Shown here: positions 48,488 through 55,522 of the stretch, piece after piece | Numbering within the stretch: the first letter of the stretch is position 1 | Layout of the letters: each line of letters begins with the position of its first letter | From: Aeromonas caviae | GTDB taxonomy: Bacteria; Pseudomonadota; Gammaproteobacteria; Enterobacterales; Aeromonadaceae | Direction of reading: 5' to 3' | Assembly (NCBI RefSeq): GCF_000819785.1 | Contig: NZ_CDBK01000086.1 | Span: 1 to 55,522 of the forward strand | Length of the DNA: 55,522 nt | Position numbers and translations under genes: made by a program | The notes under the pieces: model-generated | Seen by the model: only the letters and a program-made list of their open reading frames with translations | Databases searched by the model: none | What the model was told of the DNA's origin: nothing

Positions 48488-49669
48488 TTACACCGTGACC
48501 TTGCTGCGGCTGACCAGCTTGGGCTCCAGAGGCGGGAAGTCATCGTTGAAGAAGGTATCCGCTTCTTCAATTTGTGCCTTGCGCTGCTTCTGGATGAAGC
48601 TGTCGAAGTCGCGCTTGATCTCGGGATCCTTGAGCGCCTCGTAGTCGAACACGTTGGCGGCATAGAGGTAGTTGAAGTAGATGTCGACGAACTCGGCGCT
48701 GGCACAGGCGGAGGTGAACTTGCTGTTCTGGCGGTCGAAGTTGACGCGGTACTGCTTGATCTTCGGCACATAGACCAGCTCGTTGCCCACCTTGAACACT
48801 TCCACCGTGACCCCCACCGTGATGGTCTTGTAGAAGTCCTTGTTGTTCTCCACCCCGAAGCGGATGGCATCCCCCTGCTTTTGCAGGAACTTGTTGAAGC
48901 TGGCCAGCGCCGTGGTGCCCTGGCTCACCACCACGTCCATGATGAAGTTGATGAAGTCGGTGGCGATGCTGAGCCCCTTGATGTGGCGGCTGTAGCTCTG
49001 CTGATCGATCTTGCTCGGCCCCATCAGGGGGATCTTGGAGAGGGCCCTGGCCCAGAGATCCGCGTCCGTCTTGTACTGCTCGCCATAGGCTTCGGCGTAA
49101 CGGTTGATGTAGGCGGTGACCACGGAGGTGATGGCGATGAGGTAGGCCTTCTGTTCCGCCAGCTTGGCCATGACGGCGGGATCGTCCAGCAGCTCGTTGG
49201 CCACGATGAACTCCACCAGGCCGTCCTTGTCGGCATAGGGATCATTGCCCACCGCCCGGACGGTGTCGGGCAGGTTGACGTCGTTGAAGAAGGCCTCGGC
49301 CTCGGCGAACTGATCATGGTTGCTCAGGCGGTTGGCCGGTGCCTCGCGCACCAGCTGGCAGAGCACCAGCTCGGCCTCGTAGTCCGACTCGCGCCACAGG
49401 GGGGCCTGCAACTGGTTGCCGAAGGTCTTCTTGTAGGCGAGGTTGAAGTCAAACAGCACCGAACTGCAGCCGCAATCCATGGCGAAGTCGACGGTGTAGC
49501 TCAGCGGCCCGGTGGGCAGGGGCTTGCTCATCTTCCCCTTGGCGCTGAGGTTGGCATAGCACTTGAGGTACTCCCGGCCAAACAGCTCGTAGGCACGGTT
49601 GTTGTTGAAGTTGAGCTGGAAAGTACCGGCGCTCTCGCCCCCGTTGAACAACTGTTGCACGTGACTCAT
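48488..49669 (-). CDS. Unrecognised 393-residue protein
   Basis: I do not recognise this protein. It is a full-length frame with the codon and base composition of its neighbours, its own upstream region and a shared terminator, so it looks real. It starts MSHVQQLFNGGESAGTFQLNFNNNRAYELFG with no signal peptide or membrane helix. It is rich in Asn, Phe and Tyr, mildly acidic, with an N-terminal CGCSS near residue 67 and a helical-looking middle (FVNEL..AYLIAITSVVTAYINRYAEAYG). A beta-rich part at about 280-330 (ITVGVTVEVFKVGNELVYVPKIKQYRVNFD) precedes a charged C-terminal tail. Candidates from general shape are a cytoplasmic enzyme or a secreted effector without Sec signal; no function is assigned. 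Confidence 0.8.
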   Translation of the reverse strand: MSHVQQLFNGGESAGTFQLNFNNNRAYELFGREYLKCYANLSAKGKMSKPLPTGPLSYTVDFAMDCGCSSVLFDFNLAYKKTFGNQLQAPLWRESDYEAELVLCQLVREAPANRLSNHDQFAEAEAFFNDVNLPDTVRAVGNDPYADKDGLVEFIVANELLDDPAVMAKLAEQKAYLIAITSVVTAYINRYAEAYGEQYKTDADLWARALSKIPLMGPSKIDQQSYSRHIKGLSIATDFINFIMDVVVSQGTTALASFNKFLQKQGDAIRFGVENNKDFYKTITVGVTVEVFKVGNELVYVPKIKQYRVNFDRQNSKFTSACASAEFVDIYFNYLYAANVFDYEALKDPEIKRDFDSFIQKQRKAQIEEADTFFNDDFPPLEPKLVSRSKVTV

Positions 49670-50097
49670 CTCTCTATCCTTATGGTGAGATTGGTAGACG
49701 GGTTGACCCGGTGCCGAGTGGCTACTTCCGGGCCAGCAACAGCCTAGCGAGGGAGAGGGGGTTTGGTTACTGCGAATAATCCCAGTGGCGGGGGCGGGAA
49801 CCTGGGCTAGCCCCCAGACGGGGAGTATTTCTCGTTGTGTTTCATTCGGATATGGCTGTCATGGTCCCGTCATCCGGGGCGGGACCTTGAAAAAATCCGG
49901 AAAAAGGGAAAGAGAGGGGCGACCCGGGGTCAGGAAAGGCCGGTTTTATCATTTGCCAGGCAAATAGAACCTGGCCATTGCATGAATTTTGCAAATACCC
50001 TTTGGGGGCCCGCTCACAGGGATGGCACGGGAGGCTTGTCTATCGGGATGCAGGCTGGCAACATTTGCGTCACATTCACTCATCGGATCAGTTTGCA
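49670..50097. other. 428-bp intergenic region
   Basis: Divergent gap between the unrecognised gene and the hotdog-fold gene. It contains a hairpin GTCCCG...CGGGAC (about 49864-49887) and a small one, GCCAGG...CCTGGC (49955-49960, 49970-49975). Overlapping short frames (49785-50000) lack ribosome sites and family resemblance. The promoters of both flanking genes should be here. Confidence 0.55.
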
Positions 50098-50571
50098 ATG
50101 GACCTGCAACGCCTCAAAGCCAACCTCGCCCTGCGTCTGTTCGCCTGGCGCTACATTCCCGTCATTGGTTTTTGTGCCCCCGTCATCGAGCAGATGGACG
50201 CCAGGGCGCTGCGCATCCGCATTCCGCTGGGCTGGCGCACCCGCAACCACCTGGGCAGCATGTATTTCGGGGCGCTCGCCACCGGTGCCGACCTGGTGGG
50301 GGGGCTCCTGGTCATGGAGAAGGGGCGGGCGCGGCGCAAGAAGGTGCATTTCGCCTTCAAGGATGTGCAGGGGGAGTTTTTGAAGCGCCCGGAGGGGGAC
50401 GTGCAGTTTGATTGCGCGGCGGGGGAGCTTATCGACGCCATGATTGACGAGTCCCTGGCGAGCGGTCAGCGCATCAACCGCCCCATCCAGGTGGTGGCCA
50501 CCTGCCCGTCGCGCAACGGCGACGAGGCCATGGCCCGCTTCGTGCTGACCCTCTCCATCAAGGCCAGCTGA
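50098..50571 (+). CDS. DUF4442 hotdog-fold protein, possible thioesterase
   Basis: ATG 50098 (MDLQRLKANLALRLFAW) gives 157 residues; a longer frame to 49978 starts in unlikely sequence. The core RIRIPLGWRTRNHLGSMYFGALATGADLVGGLLVM matches DUF4442, which is built on the PaaI/YiiD-like hotdog fold (the Asn-His-Xn-Ala region replaces the usual HGG site). Acyl-CoA thioesterase activity is plausible but unproven. Its proximity to the pha operon is suggestive only. Ribosome site is weak. Confidence 0.82.
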   Translation: MDLQRLKANLALRLFAWRYIPVIGFCAPVIEQMDARALRIRIPLGWRTRNHLGSMYFGALATGADLVGGLLVMEKGRARRKKVHFAFKDVQGEFLKRPEGDVQFDCAAGELIDAMIDESLASGQRINRPIQVVATCPSRNGDEAMARFVLTLSIKAS

Positions 50572-50578
50572 AGGCCAG

Positions 50579-50595
50579 AGGGCGCTTGGCGCCCT
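50579..50595. terminator. Small shared hairpin between DUF4442 gene and ybcJ
   Basis: AGGGCGC-TTG-GCGCCCT, seven pairs, weak T stretch on either side; convergent gene ends 8 and 15 nt away. Confidence 0.55.
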
Positions 50596-50609
50596 TGTTC
50601 AAACCGGGA

Positions 50610-50843
50610 TCAGAGGATCTCGGGGCTGACGCCTTCTTTCACGACTACCTTCATGCCGTTGAAGTTGACCACCTGCTCGGCGACTATCTTGCAGCGTTTG
50701 CGGGTCTCGACCTGACCGTCCACTTCCACCAGGCCCTCGGCGACCAGCGCCTTGGCGGCACCGCCACAATCGGCCCAACCCTGATGCTTGATCAGGTCAC
50801 ACAAGGCAACGAAGGGGTGACCTTCGAGCAGAAACGTCTCCAT
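50610..50843 (-). CDS. ybcJ: YbcJ-type S4-like RNA-binding protein
   Basis: 77 residues with the S4 RNA-binding fold: CDLIKHQGWADCGGAAKALVAEGLVEVDGQVETRKRCKIVAEQVV. The ETRKRCKI segment and overall length match E. coli YbcJ (70). Expected to bind structured RNA, perhaps on the ribosome; function is not well defined. Monocistronic. Confidence 0.92.
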   Translation of the reverse strand: METFLLEGHPFVALCDLIKHQGWADCGGAAKALVAEGLVEVDGQVETRKRCKIVAEQVVNFNGMKVVVKEGVSPEIL

Positions 50844-50956
50844 GGGAAATCCTCTAGCTGGATGAATGGCTGAAACAGCGGGGGCTCATTCTAGGCAGTT
50901 AGGCGGGGCAGGGAAAGGGCCCGGGCCCAATTGCCCCGAAAAAGGGGCGAGCACAG

Positions 50957-50985
50957 GCAAAAAAACCAGCCCGACCGGGCTGGTT
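50957..50985 (-). terminator. Rho-independent terminator of the phaPCJ operon
   Basis: AACCAGCCCG / CGGGCTGGTT with an AC loop; the minus strand continues with seven T. 23 nt beyond the phaJ stop. Confidence 0.92.
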
Positions 50986-51008
50986 GTGTCTCTGGGTGCC
51001 ACTGGCGC

Positions 51009-51413
51009 TCAAGGGAGTTTTACCACCGCTTCCCCCGTCACGGCGAGGGCGCCGCCCTGGGTGAAGATGCGGGTGGCCAGGGTGGCGATGGGCTTGTCGC
51101 TTCGAAGGGCAATCACCTCCACCTCCGCCGTCACCTCGTCCCCCACGAACACCGGCAGTTTGAAGCCGAGGCTCTGGCCCAGATAGATGCTCCCTTTCCC
51201 GGGCAGTTGCTGCCCGAGGAGCCCGGAGAAGAGGCTCGCCAGCAGCATGCCGTGGACGATGGGGCGCTCGAACACCGTCGTGGCGGCGAAGTCCGGGTCC
51301 AGGTGCAGGGGATTGAAATCCTCCGAGAGGCCGGCGAAGGCCGCCACCTCGGCCGGGCCGAAGCGCTTGGTCAGGCGAGCCTTCTGGCCCACGGCAAGGG
51401 TTTGTGTACTCAT
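51009..51413 (-). CDS. phaJ: (R)-specific enoyl-CoA hydratase PhaJ
   Basis: 134 residues, the length and nearly the sequence of Aeromonas caviae PhaJ. A MaoC-type hotdog enzyme with the catalytic dyad Asp32 and His37 (counting Met1) in SEDFNPLHLD, and the substrate-pocket stretch FERPIVHGMLLASLFSGLLGQQLPGKGS. It hydrates trans-2-enoyl-CoA from beta-oxidation to (R)-3-hydroxyacyl-CoA, the monomer for PhaC. Its ATG overlaps the phaC stop (ATGA). Confidence 0.98.
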   Translation of the reverse strand: MSTQTLAVGQKARLTKRFGPAEVAAFAGLSEDFNPLHLDPDFAATTVFERPIVHGMLLASLFSGLLGQQLPGKGSIYLGQSLGFKLPVFVGDEVTAEVEVIALRSDKPIATLATRIFTQGGALAVTGEAVVKLP

Positions 51414-53197
51414 ACGAGCTCCTCTTCTTGCTTCCTGACGCCAGCAAACACCGGATTGAGCCGTACCTTGACGTAGCTGCCGGGGGCCGCCTCCAGCCCC
51501 TCGACAGGCTGCCGGGCGGGGACGGGCTCTGCCTCGTCACGGTCTTTGATAAAGCGCATCATCTCGGGCCACCAGGAGCCGCTCTGGTGGGTCGCCCCCG
51601 CCAGCCACTGCGCCGGGCTGTCCGCCTCGGCCCCGTTTTGCCAGAAGCCGTATTTGTTGGCATCCGGCGGATTGATGATGCCGGCGATGTGCCCGGATTC
51701 GGCCAGAATGAAGCGCCGCTCGCCCCCGAACAGCGCCATGCCCTGCCAGGTCCCCTGCCAGAGGGCGATGTGATCGTCCACGGCGGACACCAGCAGCACC
51801 GGGGTCTTCACCTTGGCGAGATCGATGCGGGTGTGGCGGATCTTGAGCTCCCCCTTCACCAGCTGGTTTTCCAGGTAGAGTCGGCGCAGCAGGCTGTTGT
51901 GGGTCTTGCCCGCCACGTTGGTGCTGTCGCTGTTCCAGTGCAGCAGATCGAACGCCACCGGGCTCTGGCCCTTGAGGTAGCTGTCGATGTAGTAGTTCCA
52001 GTAGAGGCTGTTCTCCCGCAGCAGACTGAAGGAGACCGCCAGCTGGCGCCCGTCCATGATGCCCCTGGCCTCGTTCTGCGCCTCGAGCGCCGCTATGATG
52101 GGCTCGTGGATGAAGATGCCAAGCTCCCCGGGCTGGGAGAAGTCCAGCAGGGTGGTGAACAGGGTGGCGCTGCGTACCCGCTGCTTCTGGCGCCGCGCCG
52201 CCAGCCAGCCCATGGCGAGTGACAATGCAGTGCCACCGATGCAGTAGCCGATGCCGTGCACCTCTCGCTCGCCGGTGGCCGCCTCCACGGCGTCCAGGGC
52301 GGCGATGACCCCGTCCACCACGTAGTCGTCGAGATCGACCTGCCCCTGTGCCACCCCCGGGTTGCGCCAGGAGATCATGAAGACCGTCTGCCCCTGGGCG
52401 ACCAGCCAGGCCACCAGGGAGTTCTGGGGGCGCATGTCCATGATGTAGTACTTGTTGATGAAGGGGGGCACGACCAGCACCGGGGTCTTGCCCACCGTCG
52501 CCGTGGTCGGGCTGTACTGGATGAGCTCAAAGAGCTCGGTGCGCAGCACTACCCGGCCCGGGGTGGTCGCCAGATCCCGGCCGAGCTCGAAGGCGGACTC
52601 GTCGGTCAGGCGGATGTTGAGGTGATCGGCGCTGCGCTCCAGATCTTCGGCCAGGAGCGCAAGGCCGCGCACCAGATTCTGGCCGTCGGACTCCAGGGTG
52701 AGCTTGAGCAGCTCCGGGTTGGTGGCCAGGAAGTTGCTGGGAGCCATGGCGTTGACGTACTGGCGGGTGAAAAAGCGCAGTCGCTCCCGGCTCTTCTCGG
52801 GCACGCCCTCCAGGGTATCCACCGCCGCCAGCAGGTGTCTTGCGGTCAGCAGATAGGATTGCTTGAGGTAGTCATAAAGGGGTTGCTCGCTCCAGGCCTC
52901 GGCCTTGAAGCGGCGATCGCTGCGATCCGGGGTGATCACCGGCTCGCTCGGCTGGCCTGCACTCTTGAGCAGGGTGTGCTGCATCAGCTTGAGCTGATCC
53001 TGCCACCAGTTCATCTGGGACTGGATCAGCTGCCAGGGCTGCTGGCTGCCCTGCTCCAGCACCTGGCCCAGATCGTCCAGACTGGTCTGCAGCAGGGCCT
53101 GGGCGGTGCGCTCGGTCTGGGCTCTGGCCATGGCCAGCAGCTTGTCGTTGTAGTGGGCCAGGGCCTCGAACAGCGGGCCGTAAGATGATTGGCTCAT
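51410..53197 (-). CDS. phaC: PHA synthase, class I
   Basis: ATG 53197 (MSQSSYGPLFEALAHYNDK) gives 595 residues; A. caviae PhaC has 594 and is nearly collinear. The lipase-like box GYCIGGT contains the catalytic Cys319; the Asp and His of the triad lie in VDDHIALWQ and ESGHIAGIINPP. It polymerises (R)-3-hydroxyacyl-CoA to polyhydroxyalkanoate granules; the Aeromonas enzyme accepts C4-C7 monomers and makes PHB-co-PHHx. The upstream ORF extension to 53230 is not conserved. Last residues differ in sequence from A. caviae. Confidence 0.98.
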   Translation of the reverse strand: MSQSSYGPLFEALAHYNDKLLAMARAQTERTAQALLQTSLDDLGQVLEQGSQQPWQLIQSQMNWWQDQLKLMQHTLLKSAGQPSEPVITPDRSDRRFKAEAWSEQPLYDYLKQSYLLTARHLLAAVDTLEGVPEKSRERLRFFTRQYVNAMAPSNFLATNPELLKLTLESDGQNLVRGLALLAEDLERSADHLNIRLTDESAFELGRDLATTPGRVVLRTELFELIQYSPTTATVGKTPVLVVPPFINKYYIMDMRPQNSLVAWLVAQGQTVFMISWRNPGVAQGQVDLDDYVVDGVIAALDAVEAATGEREVHGIGYCIGGTALSLAMGWLAARRQKQRVRSATLFTTLLDFSQPGELGIFIHEPIIAALEAQNEARGIMDGRQLAVSFSLLRENSLYWNYYIDSYLKGQSPVAFDLLHWNSDSTNVAGKTHNSLLRRLYLENQLVKGELKIRHTRIDLAKVKTPVLLVSAVDDHIALWQGTWQGMALFGGERRFILAESGHIAGIINPPDANKYGFWQNGAEADSPAQWLAGATHQSGSWWPEMMRFIKDRDEAEPVPARQPVEGLEAAPGSYVKVRLNPVFAGVRKQEEELV

Positions 53198-53260
53198 GTG
53201 TTCTCCTTCACCCACGCCCGGGGCGGGCACTTGCCCGTTCTGTCGAGTCGTGGGGAGATG

Positions 53261-53285
53261 TGGCTGCCCGCAAGACGGGCAGCCA
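53261..53285 (-). other. Hairpin in the phaP-phaC spacer
   Basis: TGGCTGCCCG / CGGGCAGCCA, ten perfect pairs, five-base loop, beginning 7 nt after the phaP stop. No T-tract follows, so it resembles a 3'-end stabiliser or partial terminator that would raise phasin over synthase. Confidence 0.65.
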
Positions 53286-53292
53286 GGGGTTA

Positions 53293-53646
53293 TCAGGCCT
53301 TGCCCGTGCTCTTCTTGATGCCATCTGCGGTCAGGGCATCCAGCTCTTCCTTGAACTGCTGGCCGAGGGCGCTGAGCTTCTGGATGTCATCCAGCATCTG
53401 GCGGGAGAGCTGGCTGGCGCTCTCCAGCTGCACGGTGCCGAGGGCCGCCAGGCTCTGGGCATCCTGCACCTTGCCGACGGCCTGCAACTGGTTGAGCCCC
53501 AGTTCGGCGTAGGCATTGGCGGACGCCAGTTGCAACCGGGTCAGCTGTTCGATGTTGCTGGCCAGCAGCTGGTTGTAGCGGGTGAGGGGGGCGGCAAAGC
53601 CTTGCATCTGCTCGGTAAAGCTCTTGATCACGTCCATATTCATCAT
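53293..53646 (-). CDS. phaP: Phasin PhaP
   Basis: ATG 53646 (MMNMDVIKSFTEQMQGF) with CGGAG upstream gives 117 residues, close to identical to A. caviae PhaP. The sequence is an amphipathic helical phasin_2-type protein rich in Gln, Ala and Leu (LLASNIEQLTRLQLASANAYAELG). Phasin coats PHA granules, controls their size and number, and promotes synthase activity. First gene of phaPCJ; the frame to 53715 upstream of the ATG is not used. Confidence 0.97.
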   Translation of the reverse strand: MMNMDVIKSFTEQMQGFAAPLTRYNQLLASNIEQLTRLQLASANAYAELGLNQLQAVGKVQDAQSLAALGTVQLESASQLSRQMLDDIQKLSALGQQFKEELDALTADGIKKSTGKA

Positions 53647-53946
53647 GGGTCTCCGGTTCGGCAGAACACTGTTTTTGCGGGTCAATCGACCCTTCTTGCG
53701 GGTACAGCACGTCATCCCTGTGTCACGTGTTGTTTGCTCTGTTCAAACACACGTTTGAGCATTCTGCAACCAATCCACCTTTGGTGTAAATGACATAAAT
53801 GTTAGTTTCTGTTTGAATTTTCCAATCCACCGAGAGAGCCATCCCCGGATTCAGACGAGAGGTGACGCAGGGAAAGGGTCGGGGTCTCGTCCCTCGGGGC
53901 CTGCGCTGGTACCCTTGAGCCACACCCTCTTCACAAGGAATCCCCG
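53647..53946. other. Divergent promoter region of the pha operon and the VC2662-like gene
   Basis: 300 bp without a gene. It holds the PsrA-like site (listed) about 97 bp upstream of phaP, an AT-rich stretch at 53790-53830, and the AAGGAA ribosome site of the next gene. No other strong dyad was found. Confidence 0.6.
53743..53758. promoter_or_regulatory. PsrA-like operator upstream of phaP
   Basis: TCAAACACACGTTTGA: CAAAC-N4-GTTTG, which fits the published Pseudomonas PsrA consensus (G/C)AAAC-N2-4-GTTT(G/C). PsrA is a TetR-family repressor released by long-chain fatty acids or their acyl-CoA. It lies about 97 bp upstream of the phaP start. Confidence 0.6.
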
Positions 53947-54510
53947 ATGAAACCGTTCGCCCTGCTGCTCGGCTGTGGTGCCCTGACCCTCGCCGGTGTC
54001 GCCCAGGCCAGCACGCCGGTCCAGATCTCCCTGCCCGGTGTCAACCTGCCCTCGTCCAATCAGGTGGAAGGAGCACGGGCTTCCTTCCTCTACGGCCGCA
54101 CCGGCCAGGTAAAGGGGATCGATCTGCCGGTGTTCGCCCTCTCCGATGTGGATCAGTTCACCGGCCTGCAGCTTGGTGTGTTCTTTGGCGCGAGCCGGGT
54201 GCGCCACCAGTTTGGCGGGGTCGCCATCAACGCCGTCAACTGGCACGAAGGGCAGGATACCGGCCTCAATCTGGGCTTCGTCAACCTGACCAACAATGTG
54301 AAGGGGCTCAACTGGGGGGCGGTCAACATCGCCCAGGGCAATGCCCTGGCCAACGTCGGCTTCGTCAACTATGCCGAACGCACCACCTTCCAGCTGGGGT
54401 TCGTCAATGCCACCAAGCACCTGGACGGCTTGCAGATTGGCCTGGCCAACTACGCCGAGAACGGCATCTTCCCCATTCTGCCCCTGATCAACTTCAAGAA
54501 ATCCTTCTAG
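53947..54510 (+). CDS. VC2662-like exported surface-repeat protein
   Basis: 187 residues with a signal peptide (MKPFALLLGCGALTLAGVAQA, cleavage near ASTP). The mature part holds repeats of the pattern (G/A)(L/V)xxGxVN, for example TGLNLGFVNL, GLNWGAVNI, ANVGFVNYAE, FQLGFVNATK and LQIGLANYAE, as in the LA_2272/VC2662 surface-repeat families. A beta-helix or beta-barrel-like periplasmic/outer-membrane protein is likely. Role unknown. Divergent from phaP, RBS AAGGAA. Confidence 0.82.
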   Translation: MKPFALLLGCGALTLAGVAQASTPVQISLPGVNLPSSNQVEGARASFLYGRTGQVKGIDLPVFALSDVDQFTGLQLGVFFGASRVRHQFGGVAINAVNWHEGQDTGLNLGFVNLTNNVKGLNWGAVNIAQGNALANVGFVNYAERTTFQLGFVNATKHLDGLQIGLANYAENGIFPILPLINFKKSF

Positions 54511-54587
54511 GGGCCAACTTGCCCTTGCTTTAGGAGGGGCAGCCATTACCCTGTGCTCCATCAAGGCTGCACAGAGGTAACAGGGGC

Positions 54588-55343
54588 ATGACAACGGAAC
54601 ACATGGACGCCATCGGCATCGGCTGGGATGTGAGGGGTTGGCAGGGCAATGCCCAGGCGGTGGCGGTGGTGGGTTGGCAGGCCCGGGAGTCCCGTCTGCA
54701 CTGGCTCGGGATCTCCCCCCTGTTTCGGCTGAGCTCCCGGGTCACGCCGGATCTGGATGCCCTGCTGCGCCCGGCCCTGCAAGACGAGGTGGCGCTGATG
54801 CAGGTGCTGGCCTGCCCGCGCCTTGCTCTCGGCATCGATGCGCCCCTGGCCTTTCCCCGCGCCCTCGCCGATCTGCTGGCGGGGCGGGGGAGCGGCTTTC
54901 CCGTGCCTCAGCGGGAGATTGACAACCCTTACGCCTACCGGGATTGCGAGCGCTGGCTCCATCAGCATTATGGCAAGAAGCCCCTCTCCGCCACCTTCGA
55001 CAGGCTCGGCAACAACGCCACCCTGGCCCTCTCCATGCTGCCGCGTCTCGGGGATCTGCAACTGGTGCCAAAACAGGCGAGGGCTGCCGGGCGCGCGGTG
55101 CTGGAGGTCTATCCCGCCCTGGCCAAAATGGGGGGCAAAGCCTCTGCGGTGCGGCCCGAGCTGCAACCCCACCTGCCGGTGTCCCTCATCCCTGGAACGG
55201 ATCCCTATGATGCCGCGCTCTGCGCCCTGATGGCCCTGCAATATGCGGCCGAAGGGGCCGTCACCTCGCTGCCTGCCCTGGTGGACCTGCCGGACGAGAT
55301 GGCACCGGACGAAGGCTGGGTCTACCACTTCGCCCGGGATTGA
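54588..55343 (+). CDS. DUF429 domain protein (predicted RNase H-like fold nuclease)
   Basis: 251 residues; motifs DAIGIGWDVRGWQG near the N-terminus, LALGIDAPLAFPRALADLL in the middle, and a C-terminal DPYDAALCALMALQYAAEGA fit DUF429, a predicted RNase H-like domain whose acidic residues (Asp, Asp-Ala-Pro, Asp-Ala) could bind metal. No experimental role. A run ALRP..LLRPALQDEVALMQVLACPRLA forms an amphipathic middle. Not operonic with its neighbour (77 bp gap). Confidence 0.85.
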   Translation: MTTEHMDAIGIGWDVRGWQGNAQAVAVVGWQARESRLHWLGISPLFRLSSRVTPDLDALLRPALQDEVALMQVLACPRLALGIDAPLAFPRALADLLAGRGSGFPVPQREIDNPYAYRDCERWLHQHYGKKPLSATFDRLGNNATLALSMLPRLGDLQLVPKQARAAGRAVLEVYPALAKMGGKASAVRPELQPHLPVSLIPGTDPYDAALCALMALQYAAEGAVTSLPALVDLPDEMAPDEGWVYHFARD

Positions 55344-55522
55344 GACGCCCAAGGGCACTGCGCTCCCTCTGATGACTGCTGGCGACTTGCTGTCGCCACT
55401 GTGTATGGCTTGCCGTTGCCACGGTGTCAGGCAAGGGCAGGCCGCGTTCGTCCTGTGATCTTCCGACGTCCCCTTGACCCTTGCCATTGTTGCCTTATTT
55501 TGCGACTGCCGACTGCCGACTG
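55344..55522. other. Right edge of the window
   Basis: No gene. A GGCGAC/GTCGCC hairpin lies at 55381-55397. The last 20 bases are two copies and a partial third of CGACTGC (55503-55522). Confidence 0.6.
55503..55522. repeat. Heptamer tandem repeat cut by the window end
   Basis: CGACTGC x 2 plus CGACTG. The total copy number cannot be seen. Confidence 0.7.

Noticed and set aside
49785..50000. Short plus-strand frames before the DUF4442 gene
   Set aside because: They overlap each other in different frames, lack ribosome sites, and the conserved protein starts at 50098.
54561..55487. Minus-strand 308-codon frame opposite the DUF429 gene
   Set aside because: Shadow of a recognised family on the plus strand; no promoter, ribosome site or domain.

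Overview
The window looks like ordinary chromosome from a gamma-proteobacterium of the genus Aeromonas. The best indicator is the phaP-phaC-phaJ operon at 51009-53646: all three products match, from memory, the Aeromonas caviae polyhydroxyalkanoate proteins at nearly every residue. High GC content, enterobacterial-type proteins (FadR, NhaB, DsbB, DedA, YeaG/YeaH/YcgB, YbjL, UvrB) and E. coli-like local synteny (dsbB-nhaB-fadR-ycgB, pabB-nudL) agree. I see no prophage, insertion sequence, CRISPR array or integron. The species cannot be fixed from the sequence alone.

Layout. 1-5845: a SEC-C protein (ychJ), a Cache-domain chemoreceptor, then a tight operon of a ROK regulator and a CitA/DcuS-class sensor kinase with its response regulator. 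This faces the tripartite tricarboxylate transporter tctCBA (5907-8918), its probable target. 9089-12485: an MltF-like lytic transglycosylase and the YbjL transporter. 12486-13383: a 774-bp non-coding stretch with DnaA-box-like sites, then tRNA-Asn and its promoter. 13468-16543: uvrB, a small DUF1232 protein and dedA. 16790-24828: dsbB, nhaB, fadR, and the ycgB-yeaH-yeaG (SpoVR / VWA / PrkA kinase) stress operon. 24829-25400: a gene-free gap holding a promoter plus terminator that together predict an unannotated small RNA. 25401-33141: a RecQ-family helicase, the serine/threonine transporters sstT and an SdaC homologue, nudL and pabB.

33352-41744: class I fumarase, an octamer microsatellite, a LexA-controlled sulA-like gene, a DUF4250 protein, glycogen/maltodextrin phosphorylase behind a LacI-type operator, a cytochrome b561-type protein, an INDY-type carboxylate transporter and trxC. 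41898-49669: a five-module hybrid kinase, the mdlA/mdlB heterodimeric ABC exporter and an unrecognised 393-residue protein. 50098-55343: a hotdog-fold protein, ybcJ, the pha operon, a VC2662-like exported repeat protein and a DUF429 protein.

Functional themes are carboxylate and C4 metabolism (tctCBA with its two-component system, fumarase, INDY transporter), storage polymers (PHA and glycogen), fatty-acid control (FadR, plus a PsrA-like operator in front of phaP) and SOS/DNA repair (uvrB, sulA-like, RecQ-like). The most original signals are non-coding: the small-RNA candidate at 25258-25370, a DARS1-like DnaA-box cluster beside uvrB, several strong palindromic operators, hairpins placed just behind phaP and tctC, and the 8-bp tandem repeat.
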